A stretch of 64,000 nucleotides of DNA, taken from positions 2,728,001-2,792,000 of the forward strand of contig NZ_CP115960.1 of the NCBI RefSeq assembly GCF_027941955.1. Direction: 5' to 3'. This DNA is from Sphingomonas sp. 7/4-4. GTDB lineage: Bacteria; Pseudomonadota; Alphaproteobacteria; Sphingomonadales; Sphingomonadaceae. Position 1 is the first letter of the stretch. Every line of letters begins with the position of its first letter. A program made the position numbers and the translations under genes. Of this stretch, positions 9,739 through 18,007 are shown piece by piece. The notes beneath the pieces were generated by a model that worked only from the letters and a program-made list of their open reading frames with translations, was not told the origin of the DNA and made no database searches.

Positions 9739-9809
9739 GGCCCGGCTGCTTATCGCGCGCGACGAACGGCGTCCATGCCGCTGGACCGCTTGTCGAATGC
9801 CGATAAGCC

Positions 9810-10289
9810 TCAGTCCTCAAGCTCTACGGGCACGAACAGGCTGCGCTTGCCCACGCCGAGCGCGACATTGGTGGTGAAGCGGCGGACGTTCGGATTGTCG
9901 CCCATCAGCCGGCTCATCAGCGTGTCGTACGCACCGACATCGGGTGCGACCACCACCAGCACGAAATCGGCGGTGCCGGTGACGTAATAGACCTGCTGGA
10001 TCCACGGCTCGGCCACGAGCCATTGGCGCAGGCGCGCGATCAGCTCGGGCCGCTCGCGCTCGATCTCGAGCGCGGCGAGGAAGAAATTCGGTTTTCCCAC
10101 CTTCAGCGGATCGACCACCGCGGCGGTGGCGACGATGACACCGTCGTCGCGCAGTCGCTTGAGCCGGCGCAGCACGGCGGAGGGCGAGAGCCCGACTTCC
10201 TCGGCGAGCGCATCTGCGGTGCGCGCCGCGTCGCGCTGGACGAGGGTGAGGAGCTTGCGGTCGAACGCGTCGAGGTCGGAACGGGCCAT
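9810..10289 (-). CDS. Lrp/AsnC family transcriptional regulator
   Basis: Small regulator with an N-terminal winged helix-turn-helix (LDAFDRKLLTLVQRDA, then GLSPSAVLRRLKRLRDDG) and a C-terminal RAM/AsnC effector domain (PWIQQVYYVTGTADFVLVV). Such proteins respond to amino acids as octamers. ATG 10289 is preferred to the upstream GTG 10298. It is divergent from the VOC protein gene, with 115 bp between the starts, so that gene is a candidate target. Confidence 0.9.
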   Translation of the reverse strand: MARSDLDAFDRKLLTLVQRDAARTADALAEEVGLSPSAVLRRLKRLRDDGVIVATAAVVDPLKVGKPNFFLAALEIERERPELIARLRQWLVAEPWIQQVYYVTGTADFVLVVVAPDVGAYDTLMSRLMGDNPNVRRFTTNVALGVGKRSLFVPVELED

Positions 10290-10404
10290 CGCCGTCACTC
10301 TAGCGCCGATCTTCGCCGAAATCCGCCATTTCTATACGTCATTTCGCCGGAATCCGGCGCGCGCCGCCCTTATCTCTCTCCGTGCATTCTTCAAGGAGAC
10401 CCCG

Positions 10405-10767
10405 ATGATCGACCATATCGAGATCCGCACGTCGCGCATGGCGGAAAGCCTGTCCTTCTATGCCAAGGCGCTCGGCCCGCTTGGCTACACCCAGAAGGTC
10501 GATGGCGACGCCAAGGGTTTCGGCAATGACGATGCGCTCGACCTGTTCCTCGTCGAGGGTACGCCGTCGGACGTGCATTTCGCCTTCGCCGCGCCCGATC
10601 GCGCGATGGTGGACCGGATCTACGACGCCGGCCGCGCGGCTGGGCTGACGCTGGATCGGGCACCCGCGCTCGCCCCGCACATCCACCCGAATTACTATGC
10701 CGGCTATCTCCGCGATCCCGACGGGCGGTTGGTCGAGTTCGTCTGCCACGCCGCCGAACCAAGCTAA
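10405..10767 (+). CDS. VOC family (glyoxalase/bleomycin-resistance fold) protein
   Basis: A single 120-residue VOC unit: MIDHIEIRTSRMAESLSFY opens the first beta-alpha-beta-beta-beta module, and GYLRDPDGRLVEFVCH closes the second. Histidine and glutamate metal ligands are visible in IDHIEI and LVEFV. These enzymes cover lyases, dioxygenases and resistance proteins, so the substrate cannot be named. AAGGAG at 10393-10398 supports ATG 10405. It is transcribed away from the Lrp-type regulator. Confidence 0.88.
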   Translation: MIDHIEIRTSRMAESLSFYAKALGPLGYTQKVDGDAKGFGNDDALDLFLVEGTPSDVHFAFAAPDRAMVDRIYDAGRAAGLTLDRAPALAPHIHPNYYAGYLRDPDGRLVEFVCHAAEPS

Positions 10768-10832
10768 TTAACAAGGGTGTCAATTCGCTTCGCTCTGATT
10801 ATCATGCCCCAAAAATGAAGAGGGAGAGCAGG

Positions 10833-12023
10833 ATGAAGCGATACTGGACGCTCGCGGCCGTGCTGGCTGCCAGTCCCGCAGCGGCGCAGACCGTGACCGT
10901 GGAGGCCGGCGCAAATGCCCAGGAGCGGCTGCAGGCCGCACTGATTGAAGCCAAGCCCGGCAGCATCGTGCGGATCGGCGCGGGCCGCTTCGAGCTCACC
11001 GACGGGCTCAGCCTCGATGTCGACCGCGTGACCGTGCGCGGCGCGGGGCCGGACAAGACCGTGCTGAGCTTCAAGGGGCAGCTCGGCGCGGGCGAAGGCT
11101 TGCTCGTCACGTCGGACGATGTGGTGCTGCGCGGCTTCGCGGTTGAGGACAGCAAGGGCGACGGGATCAAGTCCAAGGGCGCCGACCGGATCGTCTACAA
11201 GGACATCCGCGTCGAATGGACCGGCGGACCCAAGGCGACCAACGGCGCCTATGGCGTCTATCCGGTCGAGAGCAGCGACGTGCTGATCGACGGGGTCCTG
11301 GTGAAGGGCGCGTCGGATGCGGGCATCTATGTCGGCCAGTCCGACCGGATCATCGTCCGCAATTCGATCGCGACGCACAATGTCGCGGGGATCGAGATCG
11401 AGAATAGCGGCCACGCCGACGTGACCGGCAACATCGTCACGCACAATACCGGCGGCATCCTGGTGTTCGACTTGCCGGCGCTGCCCCGGCGCGGCGCGGG
11501 ATGGGTGACGGTGAGCGGCAACAAGGTGGTCGACAACGACACGCCCAATTTCGCGCCCAAGGGCAACATCGTCGCGACCGTGCCCACCGGCACCGGCGTG
11601 CTGATCATGGCTGCCAACAACGTCACCGTCACCGGCAACGATCTCGCCGGCAACGGCACTGCCAACATCATGGTCATCGCCTATCGCCAGCCCTTCGACG
11701 ACAAGGGCTACAACCCGCTCCCGCGCCATATCCACCTCGCCGCCAACAGGCATGGCCGCGCCGGCTTCGCACCGGCGATGCCGGGCGGCGCCGAGCTCGC
11801 CAAGGCATTGGGAGGCACCTTGCCGCCGATCTTCTGGGACGGCACCGGCGGCGACGCAGTGGACCTGACCGGCGACAATCAGGTGCCGGTACTGTCGCTC
11901 GGCCTCGCGCTCGGCGCGGGGATCGAGACCGCCAAGCCGCAGCCGGTCAAGCTTCGCGAAGAAATCCCGCCGCCGCTCGGCGTGGTGACCTTGCCCCCGG
12001 CGATGGAGGCCGCGGCCAAGTGA
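10833..12023 (+). CDS. Secreted parallel beta-helix repeat protein (TIGR03805-like)
   Basis: 396 residues with a signal peptide (YWTLAAVLAASPAAAQ). The rest is a right-handed beta-helix: repeated short strands such as DDVVLRGFAVEDSKGDGIKS, SDVLIDGVLVKGASDAGIYV and DRIIVRNSIATHNVAGIEIE, each about 22 residues long. The layout fits the TIGR03805 family, which is known to sit next to TIGR03806-type diheme proteins, exactly as here (the stop overlaps the next GTG). The role of that pair is not established. Start 10833 is chosen over 10815 because a GGAGAGCAGG ribosome site precedes it and the signal peptide is better placed. Confidence 0.85.
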   Translation: MKRYWTLAAVLAASPAAAQTVTVEAGANAQERLQAALIEAKPGSIVRIGAGRFELTDGLSLDVDRVTVRGAGPDKTVLSFKGQLGAGEGLLVTSDDVVLRGFAVEDSKGDGIKSKGADRIVYKDIRVEWTGGPKATNGAYGVYPVESSDVLIDGVLVKGASDAGIYVGQSDRIIVRNSIATHNVAGIEIENSGHADVTGNIVTHNTGGILVFDLPALPRRGAGWVTVSGNKVVDNDTPNFAPKGNIVATVPTGTGVLIMAANNVTVTGNDLAGNGTANIMVIAYRQPFDDKGYNPLPRHIHLAANRHGRAGFAPAMPGGAELAKALGGTLPPIFWDGTGGDAVDLTGDNQVPVLSLGLALGAGIETAKPQPVKLREEIPPPLGVVTLPPAMEAAAK

Positions 12024-13039
12024 AGGCGCTGCTGAGCGCCGCGGCACTGCTGCTCGCGGCGCTGTTCGCGCGGGGCCACGGCGTCAACCATGCGGCGATC
12101 ACCGGCGACGCCTTCCCCGCGCATCTCTCCGATTTCGGGCTGTTCGGTGATCTTCGGGCGCGCACTCCCGCGGCACGCCTGGTGCGCTACGATCTCGAGA
12201 CCGCGCTCTTCTCCGATTACGCCGAGAAGGAGCGTTACCTCTATCTGCCCGAGGGCGCGCAGGCCCGATACGATCCCGACAAGGCGTTCGACCTCCCGGT
12301 GGGCGCGGCGCTGGTCAAGACCTTTGGTTATCGCGCGGGCGGCGTGTTCAAGCCGCTCGAGACGAGGCTGCTGCTCCACCGCGCGAGCGGCTGGGTGGCG
12401 CTTCCCTATGTCTGGAACGCCGCAGGCACTGATGCGGACCTGAAGCGCGCCGGCACGCGAATCCCCGTGACCTTCACCGATCCCGCGGGCACGCAGCGGA
12501 GCATCAGCTATGCCGTGCCCAACCAGAATCAGTGCAAGGATTGCCACGCGCTGAGCGGTCGGGTGACACCGATCGGGGTCAAGGCGCGCTACCTCAACCA
12601 TAACGGCCAGCTCGAAAAGCTGCTCGCCGCCGGCATGCTCGACCGGCTGCCGCCCGACGCGCCGCGCATCGCCCGCTGGGATGACCGCGCCGCATCGATC
12701 GAGGACCGCGCCCGGGCCTATCTCGAGATCAATTGCGCGCATTGCCACAATCCCGCGGGTGCCGCGTCGAACTCGGGGCTGTTCCTCGACTGGCGCCAGC
12801 GGGACCCCGGCGCGCTCGGCATCCTCAAGCGCCCGGTCGCGGCGGGACGCGGCAGCGGCGATCGCGACTTCGCCATCCAGCCGGGTGCCCCCGACGCGTC
12901 GATCCTGGTCTATCGGATGGAAAGCACCGATCCGGGGATCGCCATGCCCGAGCTCGGCCGCGCCACCGTCCACAAGGAAGGCCTCGCACTCGTCCGCGAG
13001 TGGATCGCGGAGATGCCGAAATCCGGCCCCGTGCGTTAG
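12020..13039 (+). CDS. Diheme c-type protein, SO2930/TIGR03806-like
   Basis: 339 residues from GTG 12020, overlapping the beta-helix gene by 4 bp. An N-terminal hydrophobic segment exports it. The first half (LYLPEGAQARYDPDKAFDLPVGAALVKTF) has no heme. The second half has two CxxCH heme sites, QNQCKDCHALSG and EINCAHCHNPAG, with a methionine-containing stretch (GIAMPELGR) that could supply an axial ligand. Members of this family are known to be encoded beside beta-helix proteins of the TIGR03805 type. An electron-transfer or oxidative role on a surface polymer is inferred only. Confidence 0.85.
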   Translation: MKALLSAAALLLAALFARGHGVNHAAITGDAFPAHLSDFGLFGDLRARTPAARLVRYDLETALFSDYAEKERYLYLPEGAQARYDPDKAFDLPVGAALVKTFGYRAGGVFKPLETRLLLHRASGWVALPYVWNAAGTDADLKRAGTRIPVTFTDPAGTQRSISYAVPNQNQCKDCHALSGRVTPIGVKARYLNHNGQLEKLLAAGMLDRLPPDAPRIARWDDRAASIEDRARAYLEINCAHCHNPAGAASNSGLFLDWRQRDPGALGILKRPVAAGRGSGDRDFAIQPGAPDASILVYRMESTDPGIAMPELGRATVHKEGLALVREWIAEMPKSGPVR

Positions 13040-13068
13040 GAGCGGATGCCCGGATATGGGAGGCAAGG

Positions 13069-13695
13069 ATGGTGCGGACAGCGCGAAACTCGATCGGCGG
13101 CAATATCGAGACGGCCTGGGAAGCGCTGCGTGATGAAGCGACAGGCTGCACGCGCTGCCATCTGTACAAGCATGCGACGCAGACCGTGTTCGGCGAAGGC
13201 CCGGTCGACGCGCGGATGATGTTCGTCGGCGAGCAGCCCGGCGATCAGGAGGATCTGGCCGGGCTGCCGTTCGTGGGACCCGCCGGGCAAAAGTTCGACA
13301 AGGCGATCGGCGCGGCGGGGATCGATCGCGCGGGCGTCTACGTCACCAATGCGGTCAAGCATTTCAAGTTCGAGCCGCGCGGCAAGAGGCGGATCCATTC
13401 GAAGCCCGATGCCGGCGAGATCCAGGCGTGCCGCTGGTGGTACGAGCAGGAACGGCTGCTGGTGAAGCCGGAGATGACCGTCGCGCTGGGCGCCACTGCG
13501 GCGCGGCAGATGCTGGGCAAGGTCGTGACGATCAGCGGCACGCGCGGCCAGGCGATCGAACTGGCCGAAGGCGGGCTCGGCTGGGTGACGATCCACCCCA
13601 GCTTCCTGTTGCGCATGCCCGACAAGAGCCGCGCCGAGGACGAATTCGCCGCTTTCGTTGAGGATCTGAAAGGGGCGGCGAAAGTCGTCGGCTAG
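13069..13695 (+). CDS. udgX: UdgX-type uracil-DNA-binding protein
   Basis: Member of the uracil-DNA glycosylase superfamily, family UdgX. The Walker-like active-site motif GEQPGDQED lies at residues 54-62. The diagnostic insertion GKRRIHSKP is at about 105-113, with the histidine (H110) that in mycobacterial UdgX forms a covalent bond to the deoxyribose after uracil excision. A family-4-like CTRC at 27-30 and another cysteine near 121 are candidate iron-sulfur ligands. The C-terminal VTIHPSFLLRM carries the second catalytic histidine motif. It is convergent with, and overlaps by 4 bp, the aldo/keto reductase gene. Confidence 0.93.
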   Translation: MVRTARNSIGGNIETAWEALRDEATGCTRCHLYKHATQTVFGEGPVDARMMFVGEQPGDQEDLAGLPFVGPAGQKFDKAIGAAGIDRAGVYVTNAVKHFKFEPRGKRRIHSKPDAGEIQACRWWYEQERLLVKPEMTVALGATAARQMLGKVVTISGTRGQAIELAEGGLGWVTIHPSFLLRMPDKSRAEDEFAAFVEDLKGAAKVVG

Positions 13696-14498
13696 AGCTT
13701 GGCGGGGTCCGGGCCGAGCCGGCCGGCGGGATCGTCGAGCGTGTCGATCGCAGCCATATCCTCCGGTTCGAGCGTCACGCTGCCCGCCGCGAGATTGGCG
13801 GCGAGCCGTTCGCGCGCCGAAGCCTTGGGAATCACCGCGAGCCCGTGATGGAGATGCCAGGCGAGGATCGCCTGCGCGGGCGTGCAGCCCCGTGCTTCGG
13901 CGATGCGGACGATCTCGGGACGTCCGAGCATCGTCCCCTGCCCCAGCGGCGCCCAGCTCTGGGTCAGGATGCCGTGCGCGACGTGGAATTCGCGCAGGAC
14001 GCGCTGCTGGAAGCCCGGATGAAGCTCCACCTGGTTGAGCGCCGGCGCCACGCCGGTCGCGTCGATGATCGCGCGCAGATTGTCGGCACCGAAATTCGAC
14101 ACGCCGATCGACTTCGCCCGCCCCTCTTCGCGCAGCCGGACGAGCGCCTTCCACGTCTCGACATAGTTGCCGAGCGAGGGCATCGGCCAGTGGATCAGGT
14201 ACAGATCGACATCATCGCGGCCGAGCTGTTCGAGGCTCCGGTCGAACGCCCGCAGCGCCGAATCGAAGCCCATGTCGCTGCGCCACAGCTTGGTCGTGAC
14301 GAAGATGTCGCCGCGCCCACTCAGGCCCTCGGCCACGCCCGTTTCGTTGCCGTAAAAAGCGGCGGTGTCGACCAGCTTGTAGCCAACTTCGAGTCCTTCA
14401 CGGGTGATCCGCGCGGCATCGTCATTGGGGACCAGATAAGTGCCGAAGCCGATCGCGGGGATCGTGCGGCCATCGTTCATCGTCAGCGAATCGGGCAT
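13692..14498 (-). CDS. Aldo/keto reductase
   Basis: NADPH-dependent cytosolic oxidoreductase with the (beta/alpha)8 fold. The catalytic tetrad is complete: D44, Y49, K70 and H103 in KLVDTAAFYGNE, VTTKLW and LIHWP. The NADPH region is also present (IGVSNFGADNL and VIPKASARERLAANL). At 268 residues it resembles 2,5-diketo-gluconate reductases, but the substrate cannot be assigned. No frameshift. Confidence 0.93.
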   Translation of the reverse strand: MPDSLTMNDGRTIPAIGFGTYLVPNDDAARITREGLEVGYKLVDTAAFYGNETGVAEGLSGRGDIFVTTKLWRSDMGFDSALRAFDRSLEQLGRDDVDLYLIHWPMPSLGNYVETWKALVRLREEGRAKSIGVSNFGADNLRAIIDATGVAPALNQVELHPGFQQRVLREFHVAHGILTQSWAPLGQGTMLGRPEIVRIAEARGCTPAQAILAWHLHHGLAVIPKASARERLAANLAAGSVTLEPEDMAAIDTLDDPAGRLGPDPAKL

Positions 14499-14609
14499 GC
14501 CCGCCGCTTAGCCTTGCGGACCGCCTTGTGCCAGCCGCGCGGCGATGGCGCGGACCTTCTCTTCGCGACCGCGGTGACGCCACCCCGGTGGTAGGGTACT
14601 TACCCGCCG

Positions 14610-16223
14610 CTATTCCGCGATCAGCGCGGCGAAGGGCGGCAGCAGTTCGGGGGTGGCGCCGTTGATCGCCTGAACCACGCGCCGGCCGTGCACCGCCGCG
14701 GGTGCCGGCAACGCGCTGTCGCCGAGGTTGAACGCGCAGAGCAGGGTCTGGCCTCCGGCCTCGCGCTCGAACAGCAGCAGTGCTTCGTCCGCCTGCCGGA
14801 TCGTGATCGATCCGGTCATCAGCGCCGGGCTCGAATGGCGCAATGCGATGAGGCGGCGCGTGAGGTTGAGCAGGGATTCCGGATCGGCCTCCTGCCGATC
14901 GACTGCCAGCGCGGCATGATCGGGGCCGAGCGGGAGCCAGGGGCGGCCCTGCGTGAAGCCGAGCTGGGGCGCATCGGCCTTCCACGGCATCGGCGTGCGC
15001 GCGCCATCGCGGCTCAGGGTCAGCGGCCAATTGGTGATCGCCTCGGGATCACGGAGATGCTCGAAGCCGATCTCGACCTGGGTGAGCCCCAATTCCTCGC
15101 CATAATAAAGGATCGCATTGCCGCGCAGCGACAGCAGCAGCAGCATCTTCAGCCGCGCGAAGGCGGCCGCATGTTCGGGTGCGATCCAGCGCGAGATCGC
15201 GCGGGGTGCATCGTGATTCTCGAAAGCCCAGCTCGGCCAGCCGATCCCCGGGGCATGCGGCCAGCCCGCCACCGCACCCTGCACCAGAGCGGGAGTCAGG
15301 CGATCGGCGTAGAGGAAGTTGAAGCCATAGGCGCTGTTGAGCCGGATCTCGCCTTCGGTAAACAGGTGCATCTCGGGCTCGGGAGCGGGCCCGCCGACTT
15401 CGGCCACGGTGAAGCGGCCGCCGAAATCGTCCGCCAGCGCGCGCAGCTTTTCGAGGAAGCGCGGGATATCGGTGTGGCTCTGGTTGTAGATATGCTGCTG
15501 GAAATCGAACGAGCGGGTGCGCGGCGCGCCGGTATCGGGCGCGGGCGGGTTATCGCGCAGTTCGGGATCGTGCATCGTGAAGTTGATCGCATCGAGCCGG
15601 AAGCCGTCGACCCCGCGTTCGAACCAGAAGCGCGCGACGCCGAGCGCGGCTTCCTGCACCGCCGGATTGTGGAAGTTGAGATCGGGCTGCTCGCGCAGGA
15701 AATTGTGGAGATAATATTGGCCGCGGCGCGCGTCCCATGTCCAGGCCGGGCCGCCGAACACCGATTGCCAGTTATTGGGGGGCGAGCCGTCGGGGCGGGC
15801 GTCGGCCCAGACATACCAGTCGGCCTTGGGATTATCGCGGCTGGCGCGGCTTTCCTGAAACCACGGATGCTGATCCGAACTGTGCGAATAAACCTGATCG
15901 ATCAGCACGCGCAGCCCCAGCTGGTGCGCGCGCGCGATCAGTGCGTCGAAATCGGCGAGCGTGCCGAATACCGGGTCCACGCCGCAGAAATCGCTGATGT
16001 CATATCCGAAATCGCGCATCGGCGACGTGAAGAAAGGCGACAGCCACACCGCATCGACGCCCAAGGAGGCGACGTGATCGAGATGCGCGGTCACGCCCGC
16101 CAGATCGCCGACGCCGTCACCGTTCGAATCGGCGAAGCTGCGCGGATAGATCTGGTAGATCACCGATCCGCGCCACCATTCGCGCGTATCGGTGTCGGGT
16201 TGCGGGGCAAGCACTCGGTTCAT
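14610..16223 (-). CDS. Alpha-glucosidase, GH13 (oligo-1,6-glucosidase type)
   Basis: A 537-residue cytoplasmic GH13 enzyme without a signal peptide. It opens with WWRGSVIYQIYPRSFADSNG. The catalytic triad is D211 (nucleophile, GFRLDAINF), E275 (acid/base, VAEVGG) and D338 (ENHDAPR). The motif spacing fits subfamily 23-like alpha-glucosidases that release glucose from maltose and short maltodextrins. The start overlaps the amylase stop by 4 bp, making it the last gene of the TBDT-halogenase-amylase-glucosidase series. It would finish degradation after sugars cross the inner membrane. Confidence 0.94.
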   Translation of the reverse strand: MNRVLAPQPDTDTREWWRGSVIYQIYPRSFADSNGDGVGDLAGVTAHLDHVASLGVDAVWLSPFFTSPMRDFGYDISDFCGVDPVFGTLADFDALIARAHQLGLRVLIDQVYSHSSDQHPWFQESRASRDNPKADWYVWADARPDGSPPNNWQSVFGGPAWTWDARRGQYYLHNFLREQPDLNFHNPAVQEAALGVARFWFERGVDGFRLDAINFTMHDPELRDNPPAPDTGAPRTRSFDFQQHIYNQSHTDIPRFLEKLRALADDFGGRFTVAEVGGPAPEPEMHLFTEGEIRLNSAYGFNFLYADRLTPALVQGAVAGWPHAPGIGWPSWAFENHDAPRAISRWIAPEHAAAFARLKMLLLLSLRGNAILYYGEELGLTQVEIGFEHLRDPEAITNWPLTLSRDGARTPMPWKADAPQLGFTQGRPWLPLGPDHAALAVDRQEADPESLLNLTRRLIALRHSSPALMTGSITIRQADEALLLFEREAGGQTLLCAFNLGDSALPAPAAVHGRRVVQAINGATPELLPPFAALIAE

Positions 16224-18007
16224 TGCGACTTTCCGGCGGCGCAGACGGCATAGCCGAAGGCGGGTAGGGTCAAAGTGACGCTGCCGGGGGCGGCGGCGGT
16301 TGCGGGGCAGACGCCGGCGAGCGACGCGAAGGTCGTCGAGCCGGCCTCCACCTGAACGTTGCCGGTCCAGGGCTGCGGGCTCGAATTGAAGGCGATCAGG
16401 ATCTCCCCGCCGGTGACAGGATCGAAGCGCGAGACCGCGAACAGGCCGGGCTTTTCGCCGGCGAAGCGCAGGACCTGCCGGCCGCGGGTGAGCGCGGGGT
16501 GCGCGCGGCGCAGCTTCGCCAGTGTGGCGATCTCGCGGAACAACGGGTGATCGGTGTCGAAATTGGCGACGGCGTTGGTGCGGGTCGTGCCGAGCAGCTT
16601 GTTGTCGTTATAGACCGCCACCTTGCTGGCGAACATGTCTTCGCGCGCATTCTGATCGTCGCCGTCGCCGACGAAGCCCTGCTCATCGCCCGAATAGATC
16701 GTCGGCACGCCGCGCAGCAGGAGCAGCATCGCGTGGGCGAGCCGGTCGCGGGCGAGCAGTTCTTCCGCGCTCGCATTCGGATTGGCCTTGCGGATGAAGA
16801 AGGCGGCGCGGCCCTGATCGTGATTGCCGATGAAGGTGGGGAGCCTTCGCGCCGTCGCCTCGCCGCCTTCGTAGAGCGGATCGGCGGCGAAGACGGCGGC
16901 GAGCTTGTCGGTGCCGACCTCGCCTGCGCTCACGGCGTTGACGGTGCGTGCGAAGGCGAAATCGAGGACGGTCGGCAATTTGTCGACGCGGGTGTGCCGG
17001 GCGAGTGCCGACGTGTCGGGATCGGCGACTTCGCCGAAGATGTGGAAGTTCGGGATGCCCTTCGCCTTGGCGCGTGCCTGTATCGCGGGGACGAAGGCGG
17101 CCCAGAATTCGGGGTTCACGTGGCGCGCGGTATCGATGCGGAAGCCGTCGATCCCGAAGCGGTCGATCCAGCTCGCGAAGATCTCGATCATGCCCGCGAT
17201 CACCCGCGGATGCTCGGTGAACACATCGTCGAGCCCGACGAAATCGCCCATCGTCGAGCTCTCGCCCGCGAAGGTCGAGTTGCCGCGATTATGGTAATAG
17301 ATCGGATCGTTGAGCCAGGCGGGAACCTTCACGTGCCGCTCGGCCGCGGGCACGAACGGCGTGTAGGCGTAATCGGGCCGGGTCAGTTTCGCGAAATTTT
17401 CGGGCGTCCGGATGTCGTCGCCGGCGAAGCCGTTGTTGATCGCCGCACCAGCGACGCCGCCTTTGCGCCCGTACGGAAACTCGGCGCGGCTACGATAGGC
17501 GCAGTCGCCGCACTCGCGATACTGGATCACGTCCGCGGTGTGATTGACGATGATGTCCATATAGACCTTGATCCCGCGGGCATGCGCCGCGTCGACCAGG
17601 GCCTTGAAGTCCGCATCGGTGCCGAGATGCGGATCGACAGTGGTGAAATCGGTCACCCAATAGCCGTGATAGCCGGCGGATTCCTGCCCCTTCGGGCCCT
17701 GCACCGGCTTGTTCTTGAAGATCGGGCCGACCCAGATCGCCGTGGCGCCGAGCGCCTCGACATAATCGAGCCGCGCGCGCAGGCCCTTGAGGTCGCCGCC
17801 ATGGTAGAAACCCTTGGCCGCGGGATCGAAGCCGGTGACGAGCCGGCCGCCCTTCAGCCCGCCGCGATCATCGGTGGTGTCGCCATTCTCGAACCGGTCC
17901 GGGAGCAGAAAATAGAGAACCTCGTCCTCGGGCAGGCGATCGCGATAGCCCTGCGCGGCGGCGGGCATGGCGGCGAGCATGGCAAGGAAGAACGCGGCGA
18001 GCTTCAT
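16220..18007 (-). CDS. Secreted alpha-amylase family protein (GH13)
   Basis: 595 residues with a signal peptide (LAAFFLAMLAAMPAAAQ), so periplasmic or outer-membrane associated. GH13 motifs: DIIVNHTADV, GFRIDTARH (nucleophile D292), IFGEVADPD (E326) and FIGNHDQGR (D397). An insertion with ECGDCAYRS carries two cysteines. A C-terminal beta-sandwich follows the barrel. The start overlaps the halogenase stop and the stop overlaps the glucosidase start, so translation is coupled. It probably trims starch or maltodextrin taken up by the receptor. Confidence 0.94.
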   Translation of the reverse strand: MKLAAFFLAMLAAMPAAAQGYRDRLPEDEVLYFLLPDRFENGDTTDDRGGLKGGRLVTGFDPAAKGFYHGGDLKGLRARLDYVEALGATAIWVGPIFKNKPVQGPKGQESAGYHGYWVTDFTTVDPHLGTDADFKALVDAAHARGIKVYMDIIVNHTADVIQYRECGDCAYRSRAEFPYGRKGGVAGAAINNGFAGDDIRTPENFAKLTRPDYAYTPFVPAAERHVKVPAWLNDPIYYHNRGNSTFAGESSTMGDFVGLDDVFTEHPRVIAGMIEIFASWIDRFGIDGFRIDTARHVNPEFWAAFVPAIQARAKAKGIPNFHIFGEVADPDTSALARHTRVDKLPTVLDFAFARTVNAVSAGEVGTDKLAAVFAADPLYEGGEATARRLPTFIGNHDQGRAAFFIRKANPNASAEELLARDRLAHAMLLLLRGVPTIYSGDEQGFVGDGDDQNAREDMFASKVAVYNDNKLLGTTRTNAVANFDTDHPLFREIATLAKLRRAHPALTRGRQVLRFAGEKPGLFAVSRFDPVTGGEILIAFNSSPQPWTGNVQVEAGSTTFASLAGVCPATAAAPGSVTLTLPAFGYAVCAAGKSQ

